A DNA stretch of 64,000 bases, from contig OZ251532.1 in NCBI GenBank assembly GCA_965243175.1, positions 868,001-932,000 on the forward strand, in the 5' to 3' direction. A model generated the notes under the pieces. It did no database searches and was not told the origin of the DNA. It worked only from the letters and a program-made list of their open reading frames with translations. Below, piece after piece: positions 35,492-46,969 of this stretch (positions are counted from its first letter, which is position 1; the number at the start of each line of letters is the position of its first letter). Source of the stretch: VXYL01 sp965243175 (GTDB lineage Bacteria > Pseudomonadota > Gammaproteobacteria > Pseudomonadales > Azotimanducaceae). The position numbers and the translations under genes were made by a program.

Positions 35492-37951
35492 TCATCCTAC
35501 ACCATCGGACGGTGCCGACGACGGACTGTTCTGGGCCGCGGGCGGCTTGCGGGTCTTCACGCGCTCTATGGCCTCGTCAAGGTGCGTGGCCAAGTCCTGC
35601 GCCACTTCGAGCACTTCGGCCGGGACGCGTACGCTATCGCCGATGCGCCGTTTCAGGGCCGTGATAATCGGGTTCATCCGGGGGCGCTTCCGCGGATCGC
35701 TCGTTAGGACGTTCAGCACCTCTATCTCCGTTAGGCCGCTGCCGATGAGTTCTGGAACGTGTTGAAGCAGGAAGCCGGGGGTCTGCTCGTCGACGACTAA
35801 CTGGTCGTAAGCCGCTTGCAGGGCTTCCAATGCCTGCTCACGGTCTCCTTTCACCAGCAGCGCACGGGCTCTGGTCCACTCTACCCACTGTCGTTTCCTC
35901 GGGTCCAGCGGCGTCGAGAAACGCTCCAAATCCCCTATTGCGGCGAGGGCTTCATCTGAGCGACTGTTCTGGATCAGCAGCTCTGCCTCTAGAACAAGAA
36001 TATCTGCGACCGTGCGGCGTACGAACGGGTCGTCGCTATCGCCGAAGCGCTCGACAAGGTCGGTCACCGGCACCGTATCTCGCGTTTGTGCGAGGTGGGT
36101 CGATTTCGCAGCCAACGCGGCTGCGACAGCATTGTTGAAGAGCGGGCCTTCATTGCCGAACCGAGCCACTACGTCATCCCAGGCTGCAACGGCTGCTTTC
36201 GTCTCCCCTGTCAACCAACAAGCGATGCCGCAGTAGGTCAAAGCCATCGCAACCCGCGCCTGCACGGCCTTCAAGTCATCTTCGCCGTAGCGCTCATTGA
36301 TGTACGAGCAAGTCTCAAGGGCATCTGCAGGACGAAAAGCGGCTACTTGCGCCGCTACCTTGTCGACGAGCCCCATGCAGACGGCGATGCGAAGTTGCGC
36401 AGCATCGCTGTCGCCGAAACGTGCCACGAGGTCAGTGAAGGCGGCAATCGCGTCGTCGAACCGCCCAACGCGGTGGTGAACAATACCCTTGACCACGAGC
36501 GCATGGGCCACGGCGAGAGACCGTTCTTTGTCGCCGCCAAACCGGCGCAGCACCTCTTCGCAAGGTGCCAACGCGGCTTTCGGATCGTCACTCTCGGCGT
36601 ATTGCAGCGCTGTCATGATGAGTTCATGCGCCTCGGTCGTATCAATGCGACTTGCCACCTCCGAGAACATCTCGCGAGCAGCCGGCATGTCGCGGAGCGC
36701 CAATCGAAAGCCCTCGCGAATGGACGCCGACTGGATCGCCTCTTCGGCCAGCCGCTCGCCCATCGCCGAGAGTTCATCGCCCGTGAAGCAGGCCACCATC
36801 CATTGAATCAGGCTGTGGACCACTGTGGCCTCGTCGCGTTGGCGGCGGAGCTTGTAGTAGATGCTGTAGAGGCGTTGGGTTGCCGAGTAGAGCCGCTTCT
36901 GGCCAGTGCCCTCGTAGGCGACGGCACCGCGCTTGACCAGCCGGCCGAGCAGCGAGGAGACGGCGCGTATCTCCTGCATTGAGCGTTCGGCGATCTCGGC
37001 GGTGGTGGATGGTCGCCAAAGATCGACGAGCGCGAGGTAGACGCGCCGTTCCGTCTTGCCGAGGCTCTCCAAGTGGGAGCGGAAGTACTCGGTGTGGTCG
37101 TCGATCAGGGAGACCAGCTCTTCCAAGAGCTCCTTCAAGGAACGATGGCGGGCGAAGCTGGCGATGATGACCAGCAGGCGCGGATCGCCGCCCGTGAGGA
37201 TCTGCAAAGGCCGGATTTCCCGCTCGCTCCGCGTTTCCCCGCTCGTGGCCTCCCAGAGCGCCTTGCACTCGTCGAGCGGCAGCGGCTGCAGCACCAGCGG
37301 GCGGAAGAACTCGTAGAAGGGCCCCTGCACGTCTTCGAGTGCCGCCATGCGCGTGGTGGCCGTGCCGAGGAAGACCACGTTGGGTTCCGTCTGCAGCGTC
37401 TTGCGCAGGCTCCAGCCGAAGCGCTCGTCCACGTCGTCGAACAGCGTTTGGCAGTTCTCCACCATCAGGACGAGCTTCTTGCCCAGTCGCTGCACCGTGT
37501 CCAAGACGACTGCCCGCGCTTGCTCTTCAAGGTCTCGGCCACGCCAGCGCTTGCCGAACTCGGCGTGGGCTTCGCGCAGCTCGGCCGCCATGTCGGCGTC
37601 GTGCCGTGCCACTTCGGGGGCTAGATGGAACAGCGCGTCGAGCCAGAACTCGCCGGCATCGAAGACCTCGTAGCTCTCTTCCATGAACCGAACCGGCAGG
37701 AAGTTCCGTCGCAGCGCCTCGCTGGTGCGCAGTTCGGCGGCGATTCGCGCCAGCATCATCGTCTTCCCTCTGCCCCGCGGCGCGACGATGAGCGCGTGCT
37801 GGCAGATGGACGCTCCGGCGTTGTTGCGCAGGATGTCCATCAGGATGCCGAACTCGCGGTGTCGCACGACGAACTGCTCGATCAGCTCTTCGTCGGACTG
37901 GAACGTGCCGGGGTTGAACTTGCGGAGCACGGGCGTTGGTTCGGCCATCAC
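35492..37951 (-). CDS. Module 2 large ATPase with winged helix and TPR repeats
   Basis: 819 aa. KFNPGTFQSDEELIEQFVVR and CQHALIVAPRGRGKTMM hold the N-terminus and Walker A (about 57-64); then FMEESYEVFDAGEFWLDAL, a Walker B-position LVLMVENCQTLF (Glu-Asn rather than Asp-Glu), VFLGTATTRMAAL and GPFYEFFRPLVL. A winged helix follows (STTAEIAERSMQEIRAVSSL, KRLYSATQRLYSIYYKLR), then TPR repeats to about 760 (VHHRVGRFDDAIAAFTDLVA, LEAELLIQNSRSDEALAAI). Same design as the module 1 large protein over the NTPase, diverged in the TPR region. It overlaps the small ATPase by ATGA. Confidence 0.75.
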   Translation of the reverse strand: MMAEPTPVLRKFNPGTFQSDEELIEQFVVRHREFGILMDILRNNAGASICQHALIVAPRGRGKTMMLARIAAELRTSEALRRNFLPVRFMEESYEVFDAGEFWLDALFHLAPEVARHDADMAAELREAHAEFGKRWRGRDLEEQARAVVLDTVQRLGKKLVLMVENCQTLFDDVDERFGWSLRKTLQTEPNVVFLGTATTRMAALEDVQGPFYEFFRPLVLQPLPLDECKALWEATSGETRSEREIRPLQILTGGDPRLLVIIASFARHRSLKELLEELVSLIDDHTEYFRSHLESLGKTERRVYLALVDLWRPSTTAEIAERSMQEIRAVSSLLGRLVKRGAVAYEGTGQKRLYSATQRLYSIYYKLRRQRDEATVVHSLIQWMVACFTGDELSAMGERLAEEAIQSASIREGFRLALRDMPAAREMFSEVASRIDTTEAHELIMTALQYAESDDPKAALAPCEEVLRRFGGDKERSLAVAHALVVKGIVHHRVGRFDDAIAAFTDLVARFGDSDAAQLRIAVCMGLVDKVAAQVAAFRPADALETCSYINERYGEDDLKAVQARVAMALTYCGIACWLTGETKAAVAAWDDVVARFGNEGPLFNNAVAAALAAKSTHLAQTRDTVPVTDLVERFGDSDDPFVRRTVADILVLEAELLIQNSRSDEALAAIGDLERFSTPLDPRKRQWVEWTRARALLVKGDREQALEALQAAYDQLVVDEQTPGFLLQHVPELIGSGLTEIEVLNVLTSDPRKRPRMNPIITALKRRIGDSVRVPAEVLEVAQDLATHLDEAIERVKTRKPPAAQNSPSSAPSDGVG

Positions 37952-39231
37952 TGGCGCCCTCCGCCGCGCTTCCCAAGCGGCACGTGATGATCGCGGAATC
38001 TCGTCCGCAGCCAGTCTTCCAGGAGGCGGAACGGCAGGCGGTAGCCGTTTTCCGCACGTTCCAGGTGGCCATCGTGCTCCAGCACGTCGAGGGCATCGTC
38101 AATGCGCTTGCCTACATCCGGCATGACGCTCGAGAAGGTTCGTTGCAGGCCCTGGCGCGCCTCAGCCGCGAAGACGCCTTGCGTGGCGGCTTCGGCCTGA
38201 ATCTCCATGGCCACGCGGTAGGTGTCTTCGTCCAGCGAGGCTCTGAGTCGGTTTTCGTAATGCTGAAGGTCGCCGTTGCCGGCAGGTCCCAGCAGTTCGT
38301 TGTTGTAGACGGCTTCCACGTCGGCGACGGTCAATCGAGCGCTGTCCTTCATCGCGGCGAAATCCTGCAGACGCGCGAAGAAGGACTGCACGAAGTGGGG
38401 AATGCCCAGGCCAAGGGTGTCGTAGACGGCTTCGAACACGGCGTCGTCGGCTTCGAGCGAGCTGTGCTCGGCGAGGAGACGCAAGCACTCCACGCTCCTG
38501 TCGCGATCCCATGGGCCTATGCGGAAGGAGTACAGGTCGTTGATGCTGTCCGGCACGCCCATTCGGGCGACCAGCGGCGCCATGCCGATGCTGCCGGAGA
38601 CCATCAGCGCAAAGGACGAGCCGGCGTGTTGCTGGCGTACGCTGCGCAACCAGCGCAAGAACAGGCGCGCTTGCTCGGTGTCTTTCTGCGCCAGGAGGCG
38701 AGAGAGGAAGATGGGCAACTCGTCCAGAACGAGCAGGACGCCGGATTCGTGATCGGCGCAGGCGCGGACGAGCGCTTCGCCCTGTTGCCGCCAAGCGTAG
38801 TCGCCGGAAGCGCGCAGCTCCACGCCGACTTTGAGGGCGTTCAGTCCCTTGATGTTGTCCTTGACCCAGCGCCCAAGCGCGCCAGAGAGGCGCGAGGCCC
38901 CGGCGATCCCGTGCGCCGTCTTGGCGATGTCGCGGATGACGTCCGCGGGCGAGGCGGCATCCTCGACATCCACGAAGAGGAACTCCCAGCCATCGGCCTG
39001 CAAGCGCCGCCCGAGCTCTTTGGCGACGCTGGTCTTGCCCATGCGCCGCTGGCCTGCGAGCAGAATGTGGGTGCCGTTGCGCACCTTCGTTTCGAGCAGC
39101 CGCAGCTCGGCATCACGGTCGAAGAAGTCCGCGTCCGTTGCGGGCGCACCGGCCAGAGGTCTCATCGCATGGGCCTGTCGTGATGGTTTCTTTAGCCCGA
39201 TAGTATCGTCAACAGATGTGTTGTCAACCAT
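37948..39231 (-). CDS. Module 2 small ATPase (AAA/STAND-type, ATPase_2-like)
   Basis: 427 aa. FFDRDAELRLLETKVRNGTH precedes Walker A GQRRMGKT (about 60-67); Walker B is GVLLVLDELPIFLSRLL, then LMVSGSIGMAPLVARMG, PDSINDLYSFRIGPWDR and a C-terminal winged helix (LEHDGHLERAENGYRLPFRL). The core motifs match the module 1 small ATPase. The start is uncertain: the ATG at 39231 lies inside an iterated repeat and yields MVDNTSVDD; the ATG at 39165 (MRPLAG) would leave all repeats in the promoter. Neither has a good ribosome binding site. Confidence 0.75.
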   Translation of the reverse strand: MVDNTSVDDTIGLKKPSRQAHAMRPLAGAPATDADFFDRDAELRLLETKVRNGTHILLAGQRRMGKTSVAKELGRRLQADGWEFLFVDVEDAASPADVIRDIAKTAHGIAGASRLSGALGRWVKDNIKGLNALKVGVELRASGDYAWRQQGEALVRACADHESGVLLVLDELPIFLSRLLAQKDTEQARLFLRWLRSVRQQHAGSSFALMVSGSIGMAPLVARMGVPDSINDLYSFRIGPWDRDRSVECLRLLAEHSSLEADDAVFEAVYDTLGLGIPHFVQSFFARLQDFAAMKDSARLTVADVEAVYNNELLGPAGNGDLQHYENRLRASLDEDTYRVAMEIQAEAATQGVFAAEARQGLQRTFSSVMPDVGKRIDDALDVLEHDGHLERAENGYRLPFRLLEDWLRTRFRDHHVPLGKRGGGRQ

Positions 39232-39288
39232 TTCGTTGTCAACCGTTCAGTTGTCAACTACTTCGTTGTCAACGATTTGGTTGACGCT
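39205..39288. repeat. Six 15-bp iterations of a palindromic GTTGTCAAC site
   Basis: Copies of GTTGTCAAC (or its edge variants) begin at 39205, 39220, 39235, 39250, 39265 and 39280, exactly 15 bp apart; the four central copies are identical over the 9-bp core. The core is palindromic except for its middle base. Read on the minus strand each contains TTGACA, a consensus -35. The block covers the start of the module 2 small ATPase and lies 170 bp before copA. Confidence 0.85.
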
Positions 39289-39455
39289 TAGCGGAGATGT
39301 ACAGGAGGTACTCTGCTTTCGGGGCGTTGCCCCAGCCGGACTCGACGCTTGGTGGAGGTCGCACCGCAGTGCTTTGCGACGGTTCCCGGCTACGCGCACC
39401 CCAACCGTTTGTTTCGGTAAACTTCGCTCGTCCCTCACCTGAGAGTGGCCCGTCC

Positions 39456-41894
39456 ATGACCGAGCAAGCCGTGGCGGATCGGCAGCGATTCGATCTGGCC
39501 ATCGAAGGCATGACTTGCAGCGCCTGTTCGGCGCGGCTCGAGCGGGTGTTGGGCGCGGCGGACGGCATCGACGACGCGGTGGTGAATCTGGCCTTGGAAC
39601 GGGCGATGATCCACACCGATCCCGCCCGCGCGGATCTCGACGCGGTGGTCGGCATGGTGCGTCGCAGCGGGTTCGACGTGGGTACCGAGGTGGGCACGTT
39701 CCACGTCGACAACCTGGCCGACGGCAACACCGCCGAACGCATCGAGACCGCGCTCAAGAACGTCGCTGGCGTCCTCGAAGTGGACGTCAATCCGGTGCTC
39801 GAACGGGTGCGCGTCACCGCCGTTTCGCTCATGGTTCCCGATTCGGCGCTGGTGGAAGCCGTGCGCGACATCGGCCATCGGCTGGTGCTGGAAGGCAGCG
39901 GCAGCGGGCAGGCCGAGCGGGAACACCGGCAGACCGCGCGCGAACGGCGCGACATCCTGCTCGCAGCGCTCTTGACCACGCCGTTCATGGTGCAGATGGC
40001 GTTCATGTTCGGCGGCGAACGGACGATGCACCTGCACATGCCGCCGTGGTTGGAATTGGTGCTGGCGTTGCCGCTGCAGTTCGGCTTCGGGCTGCGCTTC
40101 TACCGCGGCGCCGTCAACTCGCTGCGCGGCGGCGGCGCCAACATGGACGTGCTGGTGGCCTTGGGCACCAGCGCCGCCTTCTTCTACAGCCTCTACCAGT
40201 TGCTGGCGTTCGGCAACGAGGCGCATCTCTACTTCGAGGCGTCGGCGGTCATCATCACCTTGGTGATGCTCGGCAAGCACCTCGAAGCGCGCGCCAAGCG
40301 CGGCACCGCGGCGGCCATTCAGGAACTGCTGAATCTGCAGCCGAACACCGCGCTGGTGCGCCTGTCGGACGGCAGCGTCGAGGAACGCCCCTGCCGCGAA
40401 CTCGCCATCGGCGATGTCGTCGCCTGCCGCCCGGGCGACCGCATCCCCACCGACGGCGAGATCGTGCGCGGCGAGGCCGACGTGGACGAATCGCTCATTA
40501 CCGGCGAGAGCAATCCCGTCGCCAAAGGCCCAGGCGATGCGGTCACGGCTGGCGCCATCAACGTCGACGGCTTCATCGACATCGAGACCCGCGCGGTCGG
40601 CGAAGACTCCACGCTCGCCAAGATGATCCATCTGGTGGAGAACGCGCAGGTCGGCAAGCCAGCCGTGCAGCGGCTGGTCGACCGCGTGAGCGCCGTCTTC
40701 GTGCCAGCGGTCATCGGCATCGCCATCGTCACCTTCTTCGGCACGTGGCTGGCTGCCGGGTCGAGTCTCGAGACCGCCATCATCAGCGCCGCGGCAACGC
40801 TGGTCATCGCCTGCCCTTGCGCATTGGGACTGGCGACGCCCACCGCCATCATGACCGGCTCCAGCGCGGCGGCCCGCGCCGGCATCCTGGTGAAGGACAT
40901 CACCACGCTGGAACAGGCGCACAGCCTCACCCACGTGGTGTTCGACAAGACGGGCACGCTCACCGAAGGCCGCCCGGCGGTGGCCAGCATCGAGCAACTC
41001 GCTGGCTTGGACGAGAACGAAGTGCTGCGCATCGCCGCCTCCCTGCAGCAGGGCAGCGAACATCCCATCGCCTTGGCGTTCCGCGAAGAGGTCGAGCGGC
41101 GCGGCATGAAGCTGGCCGACGTCGAGCATTTCAGGAACACCGTTTCGCGCGGTATAGAAGGCGATGTCGAAGGCACCCGCTACCTCATCGGCAACGAGCG
41201 CCTGTTCCGCGACAAGAACCTGGACCCGCCGCCGCGCGAACTGCACCGAGGCGGCACGGAAGTGTGGCTGGGCGCCAGCTTGTCGGGTGGCGATGCGCTG
41301 CTCGCCCGCTTCGAACTGGTGGACGAACTGCGCCCCACCGCCAAGGCCGCGGTGGACGAGCTCAAGAAACTCGGCGTCACGCCGCTCCTCGTATCCGGCG
41401 ACGTGGTGGCGGTGGCGGAGAACATCGCTGGCGACATCGGCATCGAGCAGGTCCACGGCGAAGCGCGGCCCGAGGACAAGGCGACGATCATCGCCGAACT
41501 CGCCGAGTCCGGCGCCAAGGTCGGCATGGTCGGCGACGGCGTGAACGACGCGCCGGCACTGGCGCAAGCGACCGTCGGCATCGCCCTCGGCAGCGGCACC
41601 AACATCGCCATGGAAACCGCGTCGGTCACCCTGATGCGCTCGGACCCGCGGCTCGTCGCCGGTGCCATCGACGCCAGCCGCCGCACCTTCCGCAAGATCA
41701 AGCAGAATCTCTTCTGGGCGTTCATCTACAACATGGTGGGTCTGCCGCTCGCCGCTCTGGGCTACCTCAGCCCATCCTTGGCCGGTGCCGCGATGGCGTT
41801 CTCCAGCGTCAGCGTGGTCACCAACTCCCTGATGCTGCGCACGTGGAAGCCGAAGCTGGGGCAAGCATCGGCCAGCAAGCCCAAGGGCGATTAG
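39456..41894 (+). CDS. copA: Copper-exporting P1B-type ATPase
   Basis: Heavy-metal pump of 812 aa. An N-terminal metal-binding domain carries GMTCSACSARLE (Cys 21 and 24). A second HMA-shaped segment (about 88-150) has lost its CxxC. Eight membrane helices; CPC motif in ACPCALGLATPTAIMTG; phosphorylation site DKTGTLTEGRP; P-loop region GDGVNDAPALAQA. The ATG at 39456 was chosen; a longer upstream frame looks non-coding. Followed by a copper chaperone gene. Confidence 0.95.
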   Translation: MTEQAVADRQRFDLAIEGMTCSACSARLERVLGAADGIDDAVVNLALERAMIHTDPARADLDAVVGMVRRSGFDVGTEVGTFHVDNLADGNTAERIETALKNVAGVLEVDVNPVLERVRVTAVSLMVPDSALVEAVRDIGHRLVLEGSGSGQAEREHRQTARERRDILLAALLTTPFMVQMAFMFGGERTMHLHMPPWLELVLALPLQFGFGLRFYRGAVNSLRGGGANMDVLVALGTSAAFFYSLYQLLAFGNEAHLYFEASAVIITLVMLGKHLEARAKRGTAAAIQELLNLQPNTALVRLSDGSVEERPCRELAIGDVVACRPGDRIPTDGEIVRGEADVDESLITGESNPVAKGPGDAVTAGAINVDGFIDIETRAVGEDSTLAKMIHLVENAQVGKPAVQRLVDRVSAVFVPAVIGIAIVTFFGTWLAAGSSLETAIISAAATLVIACPCALGLATPTAIMTGSSAAARAGILVKDITTLEQAHSLTHVVFDKTGTLTEGRPAVASIEQLAGLDENEVLRIAASLQQGSEHPIALAFREEVERRGMKLADVEHFRNTVSRGIEGDVEGTRYLIGNERLFRDKNLDPPPRELHRGGTEVWLGASLSGGDALLARFELVDELRPTAKAAVDELKKLGVTPLLVSGDVVAVAENIAGDIGIEQVHGEARPEDKATIIAELAESGAKVGMVGDGVNDAPALAQATVGIALGSGTNIAMETASVTLMRSDPRLVAGAIDASRRTFRKIKQNLFWAFIYNMVGLPLAALGYLSPSLAGAAMAFSSVSVVTNSLMLRTWKPKLGQASASKPKGD

Positions 41895-42011
41895 ATGCGC
41901 ACGAGGCGATGCACCAGCGCGCGATTTCGCCTATGCTATGGCGGTCGCTGAAGTGACCCAAGCGACCTTGGTCAACAAGCTCAACAAGCCAACCAGAACG
42001 GAGAGTTCCAA

Positions 42012-42296
42012 ATGAGCCAATTGGCGTTCGAAGTAACGGGCATGGTGTGCAGCGGCTGCTCGGACACCGTGCAGCGCGTCGTGGGTGCCGTGTCCGGCGT
42101 CAGCAGCGCGAAAGTGGATCACGAGAGCGGCGCCACCGTGATCGACCACGATGGGGCCGACGCCGAAGCCGTCTACGCGGCCATCAACGACGCCGGATTC
42201 GGTGTGCGCACCACCAGCAACGCGGCCTGCAAATGCGCGAACTGTCGCTGCGATCCGTGTACCTGCACCGCTAGCAAGCAGTGCAATTGCAGCTAG
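42012..42296 (+). CDS. Copper chaperone HMA domain with metallothionein-like Cys tail
   Basis: 94 aa. Residues 1-68 are an HMA domain: QLAFEVTGMVCSGCSDTVQR with the CxxC at 13-16. Residues about 71-94 are an added tail with eight cysteines in 23 residues (CKCANCRCDPCTCT, then CNC), spaced C-x-C as in bacterial metallothioneins. It likely carries copper(I) to or from CopA and stores more in the tail. GGAG lies 9 nt before the ATG. It follows copA by 117 bp, same strand. Confidence 0.85.
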   Translation: MSQLAFEVTGMVCSGCSDTVQRVVGAVSGVSSAKVDHESGATVIDHDGADAEAVYAAINDAGFGVRTTSNAACKCANCRCDPCTCTASKQCNCS

Positions 42297-42320
42297 CGAA
42301 CTAGCGTCGCATCTCTAGAA

Positions 42321-42373
42321 GCGCCCCACGGGGCGCGTTGGCCTGCCGACGACCAGGCGAACCGTCGTCGGCA
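42321..42373 (+). terminator. Two hairpins after the copper chaperone gene
   Basis: GCGCCCC-AC-GGGGCGC (42321-42336) followed by TGCCGACGAC (42344-42353) pairing perfectly with GTCGTCGGCA (42364-42373). The first is terminator-like for the chaperone; the second sits 22 bp before the next start codon and might be a leader element. Confidence 0.5.
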
Positions 42374-42395
42374 ATCGGGTGTCGGAGGGGCCCCG

Positions 42396-42635
42396 TTGCT
42401 GAAACGTCTGACCGCGATCTATCCGAGGATCTGGCCCGTTCTCTTTCTCGCCGGGGGAATCGTCTCGGCGGTTTGGGGCGGCCATCTGCACTTGCACCTC
42501 TTCGGCGAGATGGTGATGGTCAATCTGCACACGTGGATGTGGTTCCTGATGGCGTTGGCGCACGCCGACGTGTTCTGGCGACGCCACCGCCACGCTCCGC
42601 CGCCCGACGAAGGCGAACAGCCGCCCGATTCCTGA
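42396..42635 (+). CDS. Small two-helix membrane protein, His-rich
   Basis: 79 aa starting at TTG 42396 with GGAGGGG 5 nt upstream. Helices at about 12-28 (WPVLFLAGGIVSAVWGG) and 38-58 (VMVNLHTWMWFLMALAHAD); histidines cluster between and after them (GHLHLHLFG, WRRHRHAPP). Unknown family; the neighbours suggest a role in copper handling, which is inference only. Convergent with the mevalonate operon. Confidence 0.6.
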   Translation: MLKRLTAIYPRIWPVLFLAGGIVSAVWGGHLHLHLFGEMVMVNLHTWMWFLMALAHADVFWRRHRHAPPPDEGEQPPDS

Positions 42636-42694
42636 GTTCCCTGCCCGCCCCAGGGCAGCGAGCAGCCTGACCTCGCCGCAGACGAGCGCTGCGC

Positions 42695-44972
<2,278 letters not shown>

Positions 44973-45001
<29 letters not shown>

Positions 45002-45941
45002 CCAGTGAAATCTCCATTCCTAGCACGGTCAGACCAGCGCCTTCCGCGGCGGACGCGAACGCCGCCGCATCCGCTGCCGACGTGGCGGCGCACAGACCGA
45101 CGTCGCCGCCCCCGGCGCCGCACGGCTTGTAGACGACTCCGCACCGCTCGGCGAGCGCCAAGGCGCGACAATGCGCCGCGCCGAAGATGCCGATGCGGGC
45201 GCTACGGTCCATGCGTTCCAAGGCCAGCGCATATTCGCCCAGACTATCCACAAAGGACTCCGCATTTGTTGTGCAATCCGCCACATCCTGGGCCGCGCCG
45301 ATCAATCGCTGCAACGGCTTCGGGTCGCCGCCGTCCCGCCAGGCATTGAATCTGCCGACGAGTTCCTGGGTGCGCGAACTGGCGCCGGCGAACACGAACA
45401 CGGTGTGCAGGCCGGCTGGGAGCCGAACCGGAGCGATGCGCCGCTGCTGGAAGCGAACGACGCCGCCAGCCACCGCCGCGGCGACATCGAGCCCGCTGCC
45501 GCCGCCTTGGAATTCGGCGTGGAGGTCGTAGAGCGCGGCCAGTTTCGGCGTTTCCCGAACGAGCGCGGCGAACGCGGCCGCGACGGAGACCACCGTGGCG
45601 GCGCTGGAACCCACGCCGATCTTCCGCCCGCCCAGATAGCATGACGACGAATCCACGGCGACGTGCAGATGCGCCGGCGCGGCGCTCGCCGGGACGACGC
45701 GGCGGGCGATGCCAGCCAAGGTGGTCGGCGGAGCGCGGAACACGTCCGCCTTGGCGAGCGTCTGCTCGGCCTCGAAGCCGGTGCTTGCGAAATGCCAGCC
45801 GCCCGTCGAACGTGGCGACAACGTGCAGACGACACGCCGGTCCACGGCCGCCACCAGCGCCGGGGCGCCGGCGAGCACGGCGTACTCGCCACTCAGGACG
45901 ACCTTGCCGGGAGCGGATGCCTCGATGGTCGCGCTTTGCAT
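44973..45941 (-). CDS. Phosphomevalonate-kinase-like GHMP kinase
   Basis: 322 aa. SAPGKVVLSGEYAVLAGAPA at the N-terminus, the ATP loop GRKIGVGSSAATVVSVAAAF, EFQGGGSGLDVAAAVAGGVV, and the C-terminal KPCGAGGGDVGLCAA. Context between diphosphomevalonate decarboxylase and HMGR-mevalonate kinase points to phosphomevalonate kinase; other phosphorylation steps on mevalonate are conceivable. It ends inside the start of the fusion gene (29-bp overlap). Confidence 0.85.
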
Positions 45942-45955
45942 GGCGTGTTCGGCCT

Positions 45956-46969
45956 CTACGCCAACGCGCTAGGCTCGATGCATCGAGCACCATCGCCGAT
46001 GACGCTGCGCAGCACACGCAACACGCCGGGGGTCGCGGTCAACGCGGCCGCCACCGCATCGCCGTGGCCGGGAATGCACACCGCCTTCACCTGCGGCCCG
46101 GCGTCGATGGTGAAGAACACCGGCGTTCCCTGCTCCTGAAGCCGCCGCACGGCGGCGATGCAGGCAAGCGTCGCGGCATGCCAATACACGAGCGCCGGCC
46201 GGGTGGAGAGCATCAGAGCGTGCAGCTTCAAGCAGCTCGATTCCGCTATCGCGGACAACGCCTCGAAATCCCGCCTGAGCACTGCTTGCCGAGCAGCGGC
46301 GAAGTCGTCGTGGGTGGACTCGATCCACGCCGAATAGAACGGCGACGTGCGGCGCGAGTTTTCCATGCCGAGACTCGACGGCACACGCTTGGCTTCCTCC
46401 GACACGATTGCGACGACGACGTCCAACGGCCAAGCGTCCTTCCCCAGGACTGGGGACGCCGCCCATTCGTCGCCTTCGCCGGATGCGAGCTCCGCGAACC
46501 CGCCAACGACAGATCGCGCCGCGGAAGCCGAACCACGGCGCGCCCAGACGCTGCGTTCCGCCGCCGAGAGCCCCAGCGCGAACGCGCTGTCGATGGCGGT
46601 CACTAAGGCGGCGAAGCCCGACGCCGAGGACGCGAGGCCGGCGCCGGTCGGAAAGTCGTTGCTGGTGCTGACCACCAGCGGCGGCAACCGCCAGACGCGG
46701 CGCATCTCGGCGACCAGGTTGACCACTTTCGCATCCGACGTGGCTTTGCCGTTGATGCGGATTTCGTCCTCCGAGGCCGCTCGCACCACGGTGCGCGTGG
46801 CAAGCGCACCCATGGCGATGGACAACGATGGCGACGCGGGCAGATTCTCGTCCAAGGCGGCGCCATCGGCGGCGACCTGCTTGCCCCAGTACTTGACGAG
46901 GGCGACGTTCGGATGCGCGATTGCCGCCATGCGCTCTTGCGCTTCCCCGTGGCTGGCCTCGACACTCAT
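45956..46969 (-). CDS. mvaD: Diphosphomevalonate decarboxylase
   Basis: 337 aa GHMP enzyme that decarboxylates diphosphomevalonate to isopentenyl diphosphate. Signatures: AIAHPNVALVKYWGKQ, NLPASPSLSIAMG, STSNDFPTGAGLASSASGFA, then FTIDAGPQVKAVC. Start ATG overlaps the stop of the small lipoprotein gene (ATGA). Followed 14 bp later by the phosphomevalonate kinase gene. Confidence 0.92.
   Translation of the reverse strand: MSVEASHGEAQERMAAIAHPNVALVKYWGKQVAADGAALDENLPASPSLSIAMGALATRTVVRAASEDEIRINGKATSDAKVVNLVAEMRRVWRLPPLVVSTSNDFPTGAGLASSASGFAALVTAIDSAFALGLSAAERSVWARRGSASAARSVVGGFAELASGEGDEWAASPVLGKDAWPLDVVVAIVSEEAKRVPSSLGMENSRRTSPFYSAWIESTHDDFAAARQAVLRRDFEALSAIAESSCLKLHALMLSTRPALVYWHAATLACIAAVRRLQEQGTPVFFTIDAGPQVKAVCIPGHGDAVAAALTATPGVLRVLRSVIGDGARCIEPSALA

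Noticed and set aside
39205..39288. Short CRISPR array
   Set aside because: Unit is only 15 bp, the spacers are 6 bp and no cas genes are near.
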